From Elusimicrobiota bacterium (GTDB taxonomy: Bacteria; Elusimicrobiota; UBA8919): DNA of 64,000 nt. Below the pieces are notes generated by a model. That model saw nothing but the letters and a program-made list of their open reading frames with translations, searched no databases and was not told the DNA's origin. The position numbers and the translations under genes are program-made. Numbering within the stretch: position 1 is the stretch's first letter; each line of letters starts with the position of its first letter. Below, piece by piece: positions 7,345 to 17,039 of this stretch. Location: assembly GCA_028718185.1 (NCBI GenBank), contig JAQUMH010000011.1, forward strand, positions 1-64,000. Direction: 5' to 3'.

Positions 7345-9798
7345 CTACGGACTACTTTTTAACGTTACGTTTATTTGATGGACACCGGCAAGATAATCAG
7401 TTGCTACTGCGTGGACTGTTATTATATGTTTGCCTTTTGAGTAACCGGTTGTGTTCCATGAATATTCAGGACTTGATGATATTTCGATTAGTTTATTATC
7501 AATGAAATAACGATAAGAAACAACAGGATTGTCCGTTTCGTTATTCTTTGTAGCTCTAACAGAAATTTTAACTATTCCGTTTACAAGTGTATTATTAGCT
7601 GGAGTGGTAATAGAAACAGACGGTGATAACTTAAAGAAGTTATCATCCATCACCTTGTCATATTTCGCCCTTTCATTAGTATTCAAATGATAAAGTTTAA
7701 ATATTCCTAACCCAAAACCGGCTATTTGAGGTGATTCTGCACGCAGGTATTTTATCCATAAATCAACATCCGGTGGAGTGCCGGTGTCCTCGCCTCCACC
7801 ACTAAATAGACCCATACTTTTTCCTTCAAGCCCGTAGGAATTTATAGACTTAACAACTTCCTTGATAATTGTTCTGTAGTCCCTATTCGAATCACTACGG
7901 TAAAAATATATCTCCGGCATATATAAATCTATGACATCACTCCCACCTGCTATTATTCCGTCAATAAAAGCACCGGAAATATCAGCATCAATAAAAATAT
8001 TGGGGTATTGCTTTTTTAATCGTCTAACAGCATTGATTGATTCTTGTGCTCGCGAATCCCAGTCCCCTGCAGCCCATTCATCTATTTCGATACCATAATA
8101 TCCTTCCTGTGCAATTTTTAGATAAGTAGTATACATCTTTTCTTCGGTGTCAAGCCACCACGGGTCAGTGCTTTTTGAGGTATCATTCCTTACACAATCA
8201 GTAAATGGTATCGGTAGTTTTCCTTTAGCTGTCATTTCATCATACCATAACTTAGTAGCTCCCTTATAACTAGAAATAATAGCAGTTTCGTGAGGCTGCT
8301 CGCCGGGACCACCTCGCCCCGAAATTATATATGGCGGATTTATAGGTGCAAGATTAGGATTTGGAAATATCGCACCTTCGTGAAAGAACTGATTGTTTTT
8401 TGACGAAGAAATTTTAGAATTATCATTTGAAATAATATCGGAAGTAATATTTGGTTGACCTCCTGATATTATATTGATGTAATTAAAATTACCTATAGCT
8501 TCGTTACCATTAGTGTCCAATGCTAATTTCATTACATGTTTTCCCGCAGTTAAACTTACCCCAGTCTTTTTTATTGTTTGCCAGTTCTGCCAACCGCCTG
8601 TGTCAGGTACTGCCATTGGACCTGTCTTATCAATATCGTCAAATTCTATATGAAAAATTCCTCCGGTACCACCATACGCTACCCGCACTTCTACTGTATA
8701 TGTTCCAGTTTTCTTTACAGTTGTTGTATATTTTAACCATTCACCGGCGACTGCCCAGCCTACACTATAACCCCCGCCTGCATCACTGCAAGTTTCAACA
8801 TCTACAGCTTCTGTTGTGCGGTACGCATTTCCAGAGTTACCTGTTGTCGTATCGTGATATGATGTTTCTTCTCCGCCAGTATCATAATCTTCTAATTCTA
8901 TTTTACCTGGTATCTGAAAAGGTACTCCTTTATATGGAACATTTACACCAATAACTTTTGTTGTGTTACTAGGACTATTTGATACGCTTGACCAGTTAGG
9001 TACTTCATCTGCGGTTTTTATTGCGAAATAATATTTAGTTGAAGGTGAAAGACCAACAACAGTGAATGTCTCTTGTTTAGACATTTCTTGTGCCGTTGGT
9101 GTCCCTTTTACTTTAGTTGCAGAATCCCAGTTAGCGTCAGTTATCGGTGAAAATGAGTATCTTATGTCATAGGGTATATATCTTGAAGCCGAACGATATG
9201 GTAATTGAGATTGCGGGATTGGGTTTTTGCGGTCCATATCATATGGTATATATCTTGAAGCCAAACCTTTACTGTTGTCATCATTGCCGGGAGCGGTCCA
9301 AGTAAGTGTAACTGATGTCGGTGTCTGGTTTGTTATTGCTAAATCAATTATTTTACCAGGTGGTGTTATATCTGTAAGAGCAGGGGTTGTGACACTCGGA
9401 GATTTAGATAATGGCGACCAGTTAGGAACTTCGTCTCCTGCCTTGATTGCGAAATAGTATTTTGTTGTAGGTATAAGTCCGAAGACAATAAATGATTCAG
9501 CAGAACCGGCAGGACTTGGAGTTATATCACAATTAACTTTACTGGCAGAGTTCCATTCCGCTTCCGTTATTATAGGTGAAAGAGAATACCTGATATCATA
9601 TTTTGTTGCTGTGCCAGTATTACCGTCATCACCAACTGACCGCCAGACAAGTGTGATTGACTTGGATGTAGGAAATGCAGTAACAAAATATGTTATCTTG
9701 GCAGGCGGTGTTGTGTCAGTTACACCTGACAAAATACTACTCGCAAACATACACACTATAAACATACTGTTTATATTCAACAATTTTTGTCTGGACAT
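7345..9798 (-). CDS. Secreted Fn3-CBM6-TIM-barrel glycosidase-like protein
   Basis: An 817-residue exported protein: signal peptide (about 1-24), two fibronectin III domains (about 27-282), a CBM6-type carbohydrate-binding module (about 290-445; IELEDYDTGG, VGWAVAGEWLKY, TAGKHVMKLALD), a TIM-barrel-like domain (about 480-720; GYYGIEIDEWA, DLYMPEIYFYR) and a C-terminal Ig-like domain (SVSITTPANN). The likely role is carbohydrate-binding glycoside hydrolase, but no known GH family is certain. The acidic residues in GIEIDEWA and MPEIYFYR are catalytic candidates. Unlike the beta-helix proteins it lacks a PNPYNP tag. The paralogue at 20474 has the same order. Fn3 domain 2 holds an in-frame insertion of about 22 residues absent from the paralogue. 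GGGGAGG lies 6 bases before the ATG. Confidence 0.85.
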   Translation of the reverse strand: MSRQKLLNINSMFIVCMFASSILSGVTDTTPPAKITYFVTAFPTSKSITLVWRSVGDDGNTGTATKYDIRYSLSPIITEAEWNSASKVNCDITPSPAGSAESFIVFGLIPTTKYYFAIKAGDEVPNWSPLSKSPSVTTPALTDITPPGKIIDLAITNQTPTSVTLTWTAPGNDDNSKGLASRYIPYDMDRKNPIPQSQLPYRSASRYIPYDIRYSFSPITDANWDSATKVKGTPTAQEMSKQETFTVVGLSPSTKYYFAIKTADEVPNWSSVSNSPSNTTKVIGVNVPYKGVPFQIPGKIELEDYDTGGEETSYHDTTTGNSGNAYRTTEAVDVETCSDAGGGYSVGWAVAGEWLKYTTTVKKTGTYTVEVRVAYGGTGGIFHIEFDDIDKTGPMAVPDTGGWQNWQTIKKTGVSLTAGKHVMKLALDTNGNEAIGNFNYINIISGGQPNITSDIISNDNSKISSSKNNQFFHEGAIFPNPNLAPINPPYIISGRGGPGEQPHETAIISSYKGATKLWYDEMTAKGKLPIPFTDCVRNDTSKSTDPWWLDTEEKMYTTYLKIAQEGYYGIEIDEWAAGDWDSRAQESINAVRRLKKQYPNIFIDADISGAFIDGIIAGGSDVIDLYMPEIYFYRSDSNRDYRTIIKEVVKSINSYGLEGKSMGLFSGGGEDTGTPPDVDLWIKYLRAESPQIAGFGLGIFKLYHLNTNERAKYDKVMDDNFFKLSPSVSITTPANNTLVNGIVKISVRATKNNETDNPVVSYRYFIDNKLIEISSSPEYSWNTTGYSKGKHIITVHAVATDYLAGVHQINVTLKSSP

Positions 9799-9834
9799 TT
9801 TTTACCTCCCCAATGGAATAGTGCGAATAGTGCG

Positions 9835-9950
9835 GTAGTGCGATGGTGTAATAGTGTGATAGTGTGTGTTATAGAGTTATTGGGTTTTAGGGTTATAGGG
9901 TCTACGACTCTATAAACTCTACGAACTCTATAACGCTTCTTATTTTAATC
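9835..9950. repeat. Short word-repeat spacer
   Basis: Plus strand: first repeats of 'gtgcgatagtgtgatagtg' type, then 'gttttagggttatagggtc' and 'actctataaactctacgaa', forming imperfect inverted repeats. Same family as 3597-3682. Confidence 0.45.
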
Positions 9951-9994
9951 TTTAAATCTTTTAAATTTTTCTACTTCTGACTGTCTTAAAGGCA

Positions 9995-10016
9995 GCAAAG
10001 CAAGCTTTGCAACTAC
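9995..10016 (-). repeat. REP-like GTAG hairpin supplying a stop codon
   Basis: Minus strand: GTAGTT followed by GCAAAG-cttg-CTTTGC. The TAG of GTAG is the stop of the isomerase ending at 10013 (...CAG TTG TAG). Confidence 0.6.
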
Positions 10017-10846
10017 AACTGGGAGGATTGTGCTGCATTCATATACTCATGCATGACTTTTATATCGTGCGGTAATACCTCTTCTGGCGGCCATGCGTTA
10101 ATCCATTCACCTGATAAATATCCGTCATAATTATCTGCTGATAGCAAAACAACTGCACGATTGTTTGGAATTTGTCCCTTACCCATTAGTGCTAATTTTG
10201 GTTTTTTCCCGGGTTCTTCATATATGCCGTCGTGAATATGACAATGTCGGACTAATCCTTTAACATAACCATATGCTTCATCTATGGTCATACCTTTGGT
10301 GAATGGGTGCATAATATCCCAGGTAATACCAACTGCAGGCGAATTAACTTTTTTAACTATGGCTGAACAATCATCTGCACGCATAAAACTGTCATGCGTT
10401 TCCAAACATATAGTTACTCCTGCTTTTTCTGCTTCAGGAGCAACTTGTTTTAGACCTTCTGCAACAATATCAATACCATCATTCATAGACATACCTTCAG
10501 GAACATCGCCGCCAAAAACGCGTAACCGGGGACAGCCAATGTCATGTGCGAGTTGGATTAGTTCCAAGGTTTTCTCATAATTATCTTTAACAACTGTTTT
10601 ATCCGTATAACAGTAAATTCTCGATGTTGCAATGCAACAACATGCAATTCCACTTTGTTCTATTTTTTTCCGAATTGTAGCTCTACCTGTTTTACTTAGT
10701 TTTGTTTCAATTCCATGGTTATGTTTTTCTTCTGCTCTTGGTTCTATTCCATCATAACCATACTGCTTTGCATAACCAATAAACTGATCCAAAGACGCTT
10801 GCGGACAGGTAAAACTCATAAACGACATTTTTAAACGTTTAACCAT
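10013..10846 (-). CDS. Sugar phosphate isomerase/epimerase-like TIM-barrel protein
   Basis: A 277-residue cytoplasmic protein of the xylose isomerase-like (AP endonuclease 2) superfamily. Putative metal ligands are in the usual order: Glu in ICLETHD, Asp in ITWDIMHP, His in RHCHIHDG and Glu in LSGEWIN. It probably isomerises or epimerises a sugar, or acts on a 3-keto sugar made by the neighbouring Gfo/Idh oxidoreductase at 10991, a common pairing. GGAGG lies 9 bases before the ATG. The last residues (QSSQL) abut the REP-like hairpin that provides the TAG stop. Exact substrate unknown. Confidence 0.85.
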   Translation of the reverse strand: MVKRLKMSFMSFTCPQASLDQFIGYAKQYGYDGIEPRAEEKHNHGIETKLSKTGRATIRKKIEQSGIACCCIATSRIYCYTDKTVVKDNYEKTLELIQLAHDIGCPRLRVFGGDVPEGMSMNDGIDIVAEGLKQVAPEAEKAGVTICLETHDSFMRADDCSAIVKKVNSPAVGITWDIMHPFTKGMTIDEAYGYVKGLVRHCHIHDGIYEEPGKKPKLALMGKGQIPNNRAVVLLSADNYDGYLSGEWINAWPPEEVLPHDIKVMHEYMNAAQSSQL

Positions 10847-10990
10847 TTGGATGGACCTCCTTTGAAATTGTGTAATGTGTGATGTGTAATGTATAATGTA
10901 CGTTTGTTATAGTGTTTTAGAGTTCATAGAGTTTGTAGAGTTGTAGACCCTATAACGCTATAACCCTACGAACTCTATAACGCTTCATAT

Positions 10991-12052
10991 TTACTTAATT
11001 TCTACCGGGCGGTTTTCTTCTGCTGATATATATACTGCATCAACAATTTTCTGGATTACTAATGATTCTTCAAGACCTGTCATCGGACGGCTTTTTTTAA
11101 GGACAGCATTAGCAAAATCTTTTATTACAAGTTTATGATGGTCTTCAATATTACCATCGCATTCCCAGACAGTTTCTGAGACAACCCCTTTCTCAGGGTC
11201 TGATTTATCAAAAATAATTTTTGTTTTCTCATCTACCACCATTTGTAAGCGAAGTGAACCTTTTGTACCAATTATCTGACATACATCTTCACTTTGGGTA
11301 GTAAGATATTCTCCACGTTCTAACTCGATTACAGTACCGTCATCACAAGTAATCAAAGCAACAATATGTGTCTCTGCATCAGACCCTTCAGCAACATATA
11401 ATTTATACTGCGGCTGAATATACCACATATGTGCTAAAACTTTTCTTGGTTTAAGTTTCCACCCTAAAATACCTAAAATATAATCCAAGTCATAGCAACC
11501 CCAGTTAACAAAAATACCGCCGCTATTTAATTTTTTACTGTATCGCCAGGGAATTGGCGGCTTTTTAGGGGGTTCTCCTGCCGCACTAACTCCGCGACAA
11601 CGAACTAATCTAATTTGACCTAATACACCTGAAGAAACTAAATCCGTTGCAATTTGCGCGGGTTTTAGCTGACGGAATCGTGATGAACAACAACCCACGA
11701 TAATATTAGTATTACGAGCTGATATCATTTGCTGTACTTCCGCAGCATTTTTGGCAATTGGTTTCTCAATTAATACATGTTTACCGGATTTCATAGCATC
11801 TAAAACAACCGGCATTCTTATACCGGTCGGTAGTGCAACAACAACTGCTTCAACTTCAGGGTCATTAATAAGAGCATGACTATCTGTATAAAACTTCTTA
11901 ATACCAAATTCAGTCGCTACAGAACTGACAATATCTTCACGAACATCTGCTATTGCAGTAACATTCATTAACTCTGATTCTGTAGCATTTTTAATATGTT
12001 TCTTACCTATAACACCGCAACCAATAATACCTATATTGACTTGTTTTTTCAT
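10991..12052 (-). CDS. Gfo/Idh/MocA-family oxidoreductase
   Basis: A 353-residue NAD(P)-dependent sugar dehydrogenase. The N-terminal Rossmann fold shows IGIIGCGVIGKKH (residues about 7-19), the catalytic-lysine motif is VLIEKPIAKN, and the C-terminal domain has NWGCYDLDYILGILG. It probably oxidises or reduces a ring hydroxyl of a sugar or inositol, and its position upstream of the isomerase at 10013 suggests consecutive steps. It is one of four Gfo/Idh genes here. GGAG is 12 bases before the ATG. The 144-base gap to 10013 is word-repeat spacer. Confidence 0.9.
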   Translation of the reverse strand: MKKQVNIGIIGCGVIGKKHIKNATESELMNVTAIADVREDIVSSVATEFGIKKFYTDSHALINDPEVEAVVVALPTGIRMPVVLDAMKSGKHVLIEKPIAKNAAEVQQMISARNTNIIVGCCSSRFRQLKPAQIATDLVSSGVLGQIRLVRCRGVSAAGEPPKKPPIPWRYSKKLNSGGIFVNWGCYDLDYILGILGWKLKPRKVLAHMWYIQPQYKLYVAEGSDAETHIVALITCDDGTVIELERGEYLTTQSEDVCQIIGTKGSLRLQMVVDEKTKIIFDKSDPEKGVVSETVWECDGNIEDHHKLVIKDFANAVLKKSRPMTGLEESLVIQKIVDAVYISAEENRPVEIK

Positions 12053-12107
12053 AGTTAACTTAACTCCTGTCCGTTGAAAGTTTTATAATTCTCCCCATGT
12101 GAGTTTG

Positions 12108-12220
12108 CTGAAAAATCTCTTTGTTGGTCATTGCGAGCGACCAACGGGAGCGTGGCAATCTCTTTTTGAGAAGAGATTGCTTCGTCGTTACACTTCTCGC
12201 AATGACATCCGCAGACTTTT
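12108..12220. repeat. Dispersed palindromic repeat (GTCATTGCGAGCGACC type), copy 1
   Basis: Core 12127-12206 runs from GTCATTGCGAGCGACC to CTCGCAATGAC, with AGATTGCTTCGTCG inside, and can fold as a long hairpin. Flanks (gctgaaaaatct / agactttttatc) extend the inverted repeat. It resembles the copy at 52289-52427. This family of non-coding palindromes is scattered through many bacterial genomes. Confidence 0.75.
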
Positions 12221-12260
12221 TATCGGTGTTTCCCCATTGGAAAAATAAAGGGGGCGATTC

Positions 12261-13952
12261 TCATTTTAATTTCAGGATTGCTTCAGCTAACATCTTTCTT
12301 GCTTGAAACATATCCGAAGGATTAACTGACCATCCTGTCGGATTTTTAGCTACCATATCTAAACTTTTTTCAAGCACTTTCTGTCCTTCTGTAGCAAGTT
12401 TTGTATTTCCTTGTTTAGTATGTTTTTTAACTAACTGGTCCAACATATACAAGTAACAATAATCTTCCCTGCCATCACGTAATATATGTTCCCTGATTGA
12501 ACTTAATACAGGTCTGCTATTATCCATATCCGGATTAGGATATACATAACTTGACCAATTTGGACTTACTTCTTCTTTACTTATCCAAACTGTATTCTGA
12601 CCTTCTCGACAAATAAGGTCATAATCAAAAAACATGTAGTAATCAAGGTTGTATCTAAAAGCAAGCCAGTCTATTGTCCGTCCTTCTATTGGAAGATTCC
12701 ATAATGCTTTACCGGGGATATATCTGCCGCCACTGCCATAATACCAAGCTATTTTATCACCGGCTTTTTTTCGTTCTTTAAAAAAGTCTAATATCATATC
12801 AGACTCGACAGCGTCAGTCATCCACACACTATTATAACCTATCATCTGGTCAAGTGCGTGCGATGCTCCACCTTCAGTAAAACAGGAGAACCAGTTTGGA
12901 AATCCTGCGTCTTTTATTTCTTGTTGTGATTTTTGCCATTCTTCAAGTATTCCTTCCATTGTAAAGTCTGGTTCGTCCCAGCAAACTAACATAAAATTAT
13001 TTAGCCATCCCTTTTCTTTCAAATGGTCGGACATACGTTTAAGTATAGCCTGCCTTTCCGGTCCGGTTTGGTGTTTAACCCCGTTTCCGTCACGCATCAG
13101 TCCATCAACATAAGAAATGAACTTGTCCATGCCTAATTTCATTAACTCTTCAGTCTCCCGGTCAAAAGTGCTAAAATTATCTTTTGGAATATCCCATCTT
13201 AAATAAGAATTTCCCCTGTGAAGTTTTAACATATGTTTAGCATCATATTTATAATATTCAAAAAGGTCCATGTTGGTATACTTAGATACCGCAAAAGGGT
13301 CCGCCCATGGAATTAAATCTAACGGGCATTTATCCATAAGCACAAAATCCCAAACTGTTAAACTGATTTTTAGCTCTTCGCGTTTCCCATTTTGCGGGAT
13401 AACAGATACTGTTCCTGTATAAGTACCTGCTACTGTGTCTTTTGGGATGTAAAAAGTAAGCCAAACTATAAAATTTTGACCGGGATGAGCGTCAAATACA
13501 GTGTCAGGACGGAAAGGGTCCGGTTGAAGACCTGTTGCATCTGCCATTGTAAGATTTCGTTGAGTTAGCATTTGCTGGCCAATACTTCCCCAGTCTGTTG
13601 GAAATTCTCCTTTCTTCCATGCAACCGGATAATATTCAAAGTTTTTAGTATTTATCTTTATTATTTTTCCTTGAGAATCTTTACCTGCTAAATCACTAAA
13701 TTGTATTTTTATACCTTTTATATCATTTTTGCCTTTTGGAATTATTATAATCTGACCACTCTCATATTCATCTTTTGCGGAACATAATGCTATTGCCTTC
13801 TCTTTTCCAAGATACACATTATTCTTTAATACTCTGGTTAAAGAATTTTCTAAAAATGCATCGTATAACTCATTTGATTTACAAATACTACAAATAAAAC
13901 CTATACTAATAACAGTTACCAAAGTTAAGCTTACTCTTTTAAAATATCTCAT
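12261..13952 (-). CDS. Secreted DUF4091-type glycoside hydrolase-like protein
   Basis: A 563-residue protein with a signal peptide (about 1-25). An N-terminal beta-sandwich (about 35-205) precedes a TIM-barrel-like central domain (MLVCWDEPDF, with an Asp-Glu pair that could be catalytic). The C-terminus has the DUF4091 hallmark REHILRDGREDYCYLYML (about 490-510). DUF4091 proteins are mostly uncharacterised and found in glycan-use loci. It is a paralogue of 18469, sharing AKDEYE-GQIIIIPKGKND, KREELKISLTVWDFVL and NPSDMFQARK. No PNPYNP tag, so it may stay in the periplasm or be attached by other means. GGAG lies 6-7 bases before the ATG. Confidence 0.82.
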   Translation of the reverse strand: MRYFKRVSLTLVTVISIGFICSICKSNELYDAFLENSLTRVLKNNVYLGKEKAIALCSAKDEYESGQIIIIPKGKNDIKGIKIQFSDLAGKDSQGKIIKINTKNFEYYPVAWKKGEFPTDWGSIGQQMLTQRNLTMADATGLQPDPFRPDTVFDAHPGQNFIVWLTFYIPKDTVAGTYTGTVSVIPQNGKREELKISLTVWDFVLMDKCPLDLIPWADPFAVSKYTNMDLFEYYKYDAKHMLKLHRGNSYLRWDIPKDNFSTFDRETEELMKLGMDKFISYVDGLMRDGNGVKHQTGPERQAILKRMSDHLKEKGWLNNFMLVCWDEPDFTMEGILEEWQKSQQEIKDAGFPNWFSCFTEGGASHALDQMIGYNSVWMTDAVESDMILDFFKERKKAGDKIAWYYGSGGRYIPGKALWNLPIEGRTIDWLAFRYNLDYYMFFDYDLICREGQNTVWISKEEVSPNWSSYVYPNPDMDNSRPVLSSIREHILRDGREDYCYLYMLDQLVKKHTKQGNTKLATEGQKVLEKSLDMVAKNPTGWSVNPSDMFQARKMLAEAILKLK

Positions 13953-14039
13953 TTCTATCTCCTTTAATTAAATAATGTTCTTATGTTTTCGTGCTCTTAT
14001 GTTCTTATGTTTTCTAATTTGTCATCTTTTAAAAGTATC

Positions 14040-14726
14040 TTATTTCGGTTCTGTTAATCCTAAATAGACATCATCTATGTAATAGGTAGCTCCTTCTTTT
14101 GCTTTGTCTTTATTAGCATAGAAAAAAATACCGATTACTGCTCTTTTAATCGTTTCTTTTGTAACAGAGTAGCCTTTGTATTGTGTCCATGTATCTTTAG
14201 GAAATACTACTTTTTTCTCCGAGGTTATAACAGTTCTCATAGTTTTACTTCGATTTTCCCCTGTTTCATCATATCCCTGGATTTCAGGAATCAATGCTTT
14301 GCTAAACCCTGAACCTTTTATCCAGAACGAAAAATAATATTTAGTATTCGGCTGGACTTTATAACCTTCCGGCGCTGTACCTTCAGGCGAAATTTTACCT
14401 GCAATAAGTGTACAACAATATGCCCCTGAAGCAGTCTTTAATTTTAAATAAACACTATTCTTACCTGTATGTGCTTCTTTATCACTAATCCCCCATTCTT
14501 GTTCTTCCGGACCATAACAAGAATTCATTGACCACCACTCTTTTCCATCCTCTGCTCCCGGGTTTTTAATAAGGTTACTTGAAGCATTTTTTTGTTCTAT
14601 ATTATTGACCATCTTTTCCCGCTGTGTAGTAGTTTTTTGTTTGGAACTTTTATTGCCTATACTCCACCCATTAGTAATAAAAATGCATGCTATAAACACT
14701 GTCATTAATAAAATAATTTTTTTCAT
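14040..14726 (-). CDS. Secreted jelly-roll (CBM4/9-like) protein
   Basis: A 228-residue protein with a signal peptide (about 1-22) and a low-complexity linker (KQKTTTQREK). Its single beta-sandwich has the look of CBM4/9-type domains: NLIKNPGAEDG at the start, NTKYYFSFWIKG in the middle and ATYYIDDVYLG at the end (about residues 50-225). It probably binds carbohydrate on its own or as an accessory to the DUF4091 protein just downstream (12261). No catalytic domain is present. A segment upstream (14753-14804) is conserved with that before the gene at 3687, next to an AraC gene in both places. Confidence 0.75.
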   Translation of the reverse strand: MKKIILLMTVFIACIFITNGWSIGNKSSKQKTTTQREKMVNNIEQKNASSNLIKNPGAEDGKEWWSMNSCYGPEEQEWGISDKEAHTGKNSVYLKLKTASGAYCCTLIAGKISPEGTAPEGYKVQPNTKYYFSFWIKGSGFSKALIPEIQGYDETGENRSKTMRTVITSEKKVVFPKDTWTQYKGYSVTKETIKRAVIGIFFYANKDKAKEGATYYIDDVYLGLTEPK

Positions 14727-14752
14727 AATTTATTTCGCTCCTATCATCTTTT

Positions 14753-14804
14753 TATATTACCTTGTTACTATAATATAACACAAAACTTAAATTATGTCTA
14801 TTGA
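14753..14804 (-). promoter_or_regulatory. Conserved segment, candidate promoter/operator (copy 2)
   Basis: Between the AraC stop and the secreted jelly-roll gene, the minus strand carries tcaatagac, aagttttgtgttatat, atagtaaca and ggtaatat, which is also kept at 7027-7079. It may be the target of the adjacent AraC protein. The promoter boxes themselves are not clear. Confidence 0.35.
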
Positions 14805-15680
14805 TTATTTACGAATAGATGTGAAAAAATTACGATATAGGGAAGGGGCTGTGCCGGTAAGACGCTTAAAGTTCAGATTAAAAGTACTCAGGTTTATAAA
14901 ACCTACTTCAAAAGCAACAGAAATTATCTTTTTACTATGGTCTGTCTCCAGAATACGCTTCGCTTCAAGTACTCTTTTGTTATCTATAAATTCATTCAAT
15001 CCTAAACCGGTAAATTTATTAAATAAATGACTTACATAATTAGGAGAATAACCTACATGTTCCGATACATTTGAAAGAGTTATATGTTCTTTAAGGTGTT
15101 TGTCTATATAATCTAATATTTCGTCAATTATAGGATTATGTTTTTCAACAGAACCGATAACGTTTTTCTCGTTAAACTTACATCTTTTTACTAACATTAA
15201 AAATAATACAAGTGCAGTTTTTATAATTTCCCGATAATTGTATCCTTTACTGTTCCATTCTTTCTGTAGTATATCTACAATAAATTCTACATCTATTATC
15301 TCTTTTTCATTAATATGTATCTGGTGTGAGAAGTTTTTGTGGCATGTGATAATGTTTTCCATGAGAGGTTGGAGCGAAGGAAAACTTTTTAATAAGGAAT
15401 TTGAAAAAAACAAAGTAGTTTTACTTACTGCAAGCGGATTTTTGGCTTTTATATATGTATGAATATCATTCCCGTGAATGATAAACAATGATTTAGGTTT
15501 TATAGGATAGCGTTTATCTTTAATAAAATAGAATCCATTACCAAAACGAAAATAATGAAATTCCAGAGTAAATGGATGAAGATGATAAAATTTGCTCCGG
15601 GTATTATCAGCAATTGTCGTTGATATGAAAAAAGGAAAATCTTTTTCCGGGAAAGGAAAATGATGTTTATTCGGCTTCAT
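14805..15680 (-). CDS. AraC-family transcriptional regulator
   Basis: A 291-residue regulator with an N-terminal cupin-like sensor (FYHLHPFTLEFHYFRFGNG, then PKSLFIIHGNDIHTYI) and a C-terminal AraC helix-turn-helix pair (about residues 190-285; ITLSNVSEHVGYSPNYVSHL and IISVAFEVGFINLSTFN). Its first codon lies 16 bases past the stop of the DegT aminotransferase gene, so it may share that transcript. It sits just upstream of a conserved non-coding segment and a secreted carbohydrate-binding gene, its probable target. It is only distantly related to the two plus-strand AraC proteins. Confidence 0.9.
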   Translation of the reverse strand: MKPNKHHFPFPEKDFPFFISTTIADNTRSKFYHLHPFTLEFHYFRFGNGFYFIKDKRYPIKPKSLFIIHGNDIHTYIKAKNPLAVSKTTLFFSNSLLKSFPSLQPLMENIITCHKNFSHQIHINEKEIIDVEFIVDILQKEWNSKGYNYREIIKTALVLFLMLVKRCKFNEKNVIGSVEKHNPIIDEILDYIDKHLKEHITLSNVSEHVGYSPNYVSHLFNKFTGLGLNEFIDNKRVLEAKRILETDHSKKIISVAFEVGFINLSTFNLNFKRLTGTAPSLYRNFFTSIRK

Positions 15681-15696
15681 ATTATTTTTGATTCTT

Positions 15697-17022
15697 TTAT
15701 ATTTTGTGTTTCTTGTGGCTCCATCCGCCGAGATTTTCAGGATTACCTTTATCGCCGGGTATTAACTCTTTATAATTTTCGATTACTTTATGAAATGCCA
15801 TTGCATATTCTTTTATCATTTTTTTACGATAATGTTTAAACCATGGGGCATAAAACATTCGTCCTCCAATATTTTCAGAAGCCGGCAAACTTCCGATAGG
15901 TTGTCTTATGTCAACCGGTGAATTGGCTATCCTTGTAGGTTTACCGTCGTTATATACATCTACTTCGTTAAAAAGCGGATGTGTATGTAAAGGCCTGCTG
16001 CAACCTGCCCAGGCACCAACTACTCCTTCGGCAGTTACTGCTTCACAAAATCTAGTTACTGATAAACCACCTAACTCACTGCTATTATAAAAAAACAGAG
16101 GAACATACCAACCGCCTTTAGTACTACCAGAACCTTTCGCAGGTCTATGTGATTTAATTCCGGGAAGACCTTCTAATAAATCACAAAAATAATTCATTGC
16201 TTTATCAATTTCCTTTATTTGTTTAGGATAGTTTTTTAACTGGACCAGACCTACTGCAGAACTAAGCTGGTGCATCCGGTATTTATAACCACCCCAGGGA
16301 AGTTCAGCTCCGCTCTTTAAATCTTCCAGTTGCAATCCGGCATGACGTTCATAATGTCCAAACAGAACTGCCCGTTCATAAATACACTGGTTATTGGTAA
16401 GCATAATTCCTGCTTCACCTATCGCAAATGACTTACTGCTCATCAACGAGCATGCCGATACATCACCGAAAGTTCCGGTAAGCTTACCTTTATATAATGC
16501 ACCTTGTGAATGGGAACAATCCTCTATTACCTTAAGATTATGTTTTGCGGCTATTTTCATAATCGCATCCATATCAGCAGGCATAGCACAACAATGAACC
16601 ACCAAAATCGCTTTTGTTCTTTCTGTAATATGTCTTTCAATGTCGTTTGGATCAATACACAGGGTTTCAGGATTCATATCGGCAAAAACAACAGTCCCGC
16701 CAAGTGAAAATACCGGCAAACACGATGCCCAGTAAGTATGAGAAGGACAGATTATTTCGTCACCTTTTCCTATACCTATACCGAACATAGCACTGTGCAA
16801 TGCTGCGGTACCATTGTTATGTCCAAGAGCATATTTCATCTTGTGCCATTTGGCAAACCCTTCTTCAAATTTCTTAGTTACATCAATATCCGACATCCTG
16901 CCTGCTCTAAGAACTTCAAGAACTTTTTTCTCCATTTCTTTTGTTACTATAGGCCACTTAAACATATCCCCAGCTTTACTTTTAACCGTTTTCTTCCCAC
17001 CAAAAATTGCAAGGTTACTCAT
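15697..17022 (-). CDS. DegT/DnrJ/EryC1/StrS-family PLP aminotransferase-like protein
   Basis: A 441-residue PLP-fold protein. The cofactor aspartate lies in KVIEDCSHSQGA (D168) and the Schiff-base lysine is in CSLMSSKSFAIGEAG (K197). AINGTA-type phosphate-binding residues appear as HNNGTAALHSAMFG. The family makes amino sugars or catalyses dehydration of keto sugars. Next to an amidohydrolase and glycan-active proteins it could act on a uronic or keto sugar intermediate rather than in LPS synthesis. GGAG lies 8 bases before the ATG. Length is slightly above the usual 370-400, with a C-terminal extension. Confidence 0.87.
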   Translation of the reverse strand: MSNLAIFGGKKTVKSKAGDMFKWPIVTKEMEKKVLEVLRAGRMSDIDVTKKFEEGFAKWHKMKYALGHNNGTAALHSAMFGIGIGKGDEIICPSHTYWASCLPVFSLGGTVVFADMNPETLCIDPNDIERHITERTKAILVVHCCAMPADMDAIMKIAAKHNLKVIEDCSHSQGALYKGKLTGTFGDVSACSLMSSKSFAIGEAGIMLTNNQCIYERAVLFGHYERHAGLQLEDLKSGAELPWGGYKYRMHQLSSAVGLVQLKNYPKQIKEIDKAMNYFCDLLEGLPGIKSHRPAKGSGSTKGGWYVPLFFYNSSELGGLSVTRFCEAVTAEGVVGAWAGCSRPLHTHPLFNEVDVYNDGKPTRIANSPVDIRQPIGSLPASENIGGRMFYAPWFKHYRKKMIKEYAMAFHKVIENYKELIPGDKGNPENLGGWSHKKHKI

Positions 17023-17039
17023 GTTTTTAACTCCTATTT

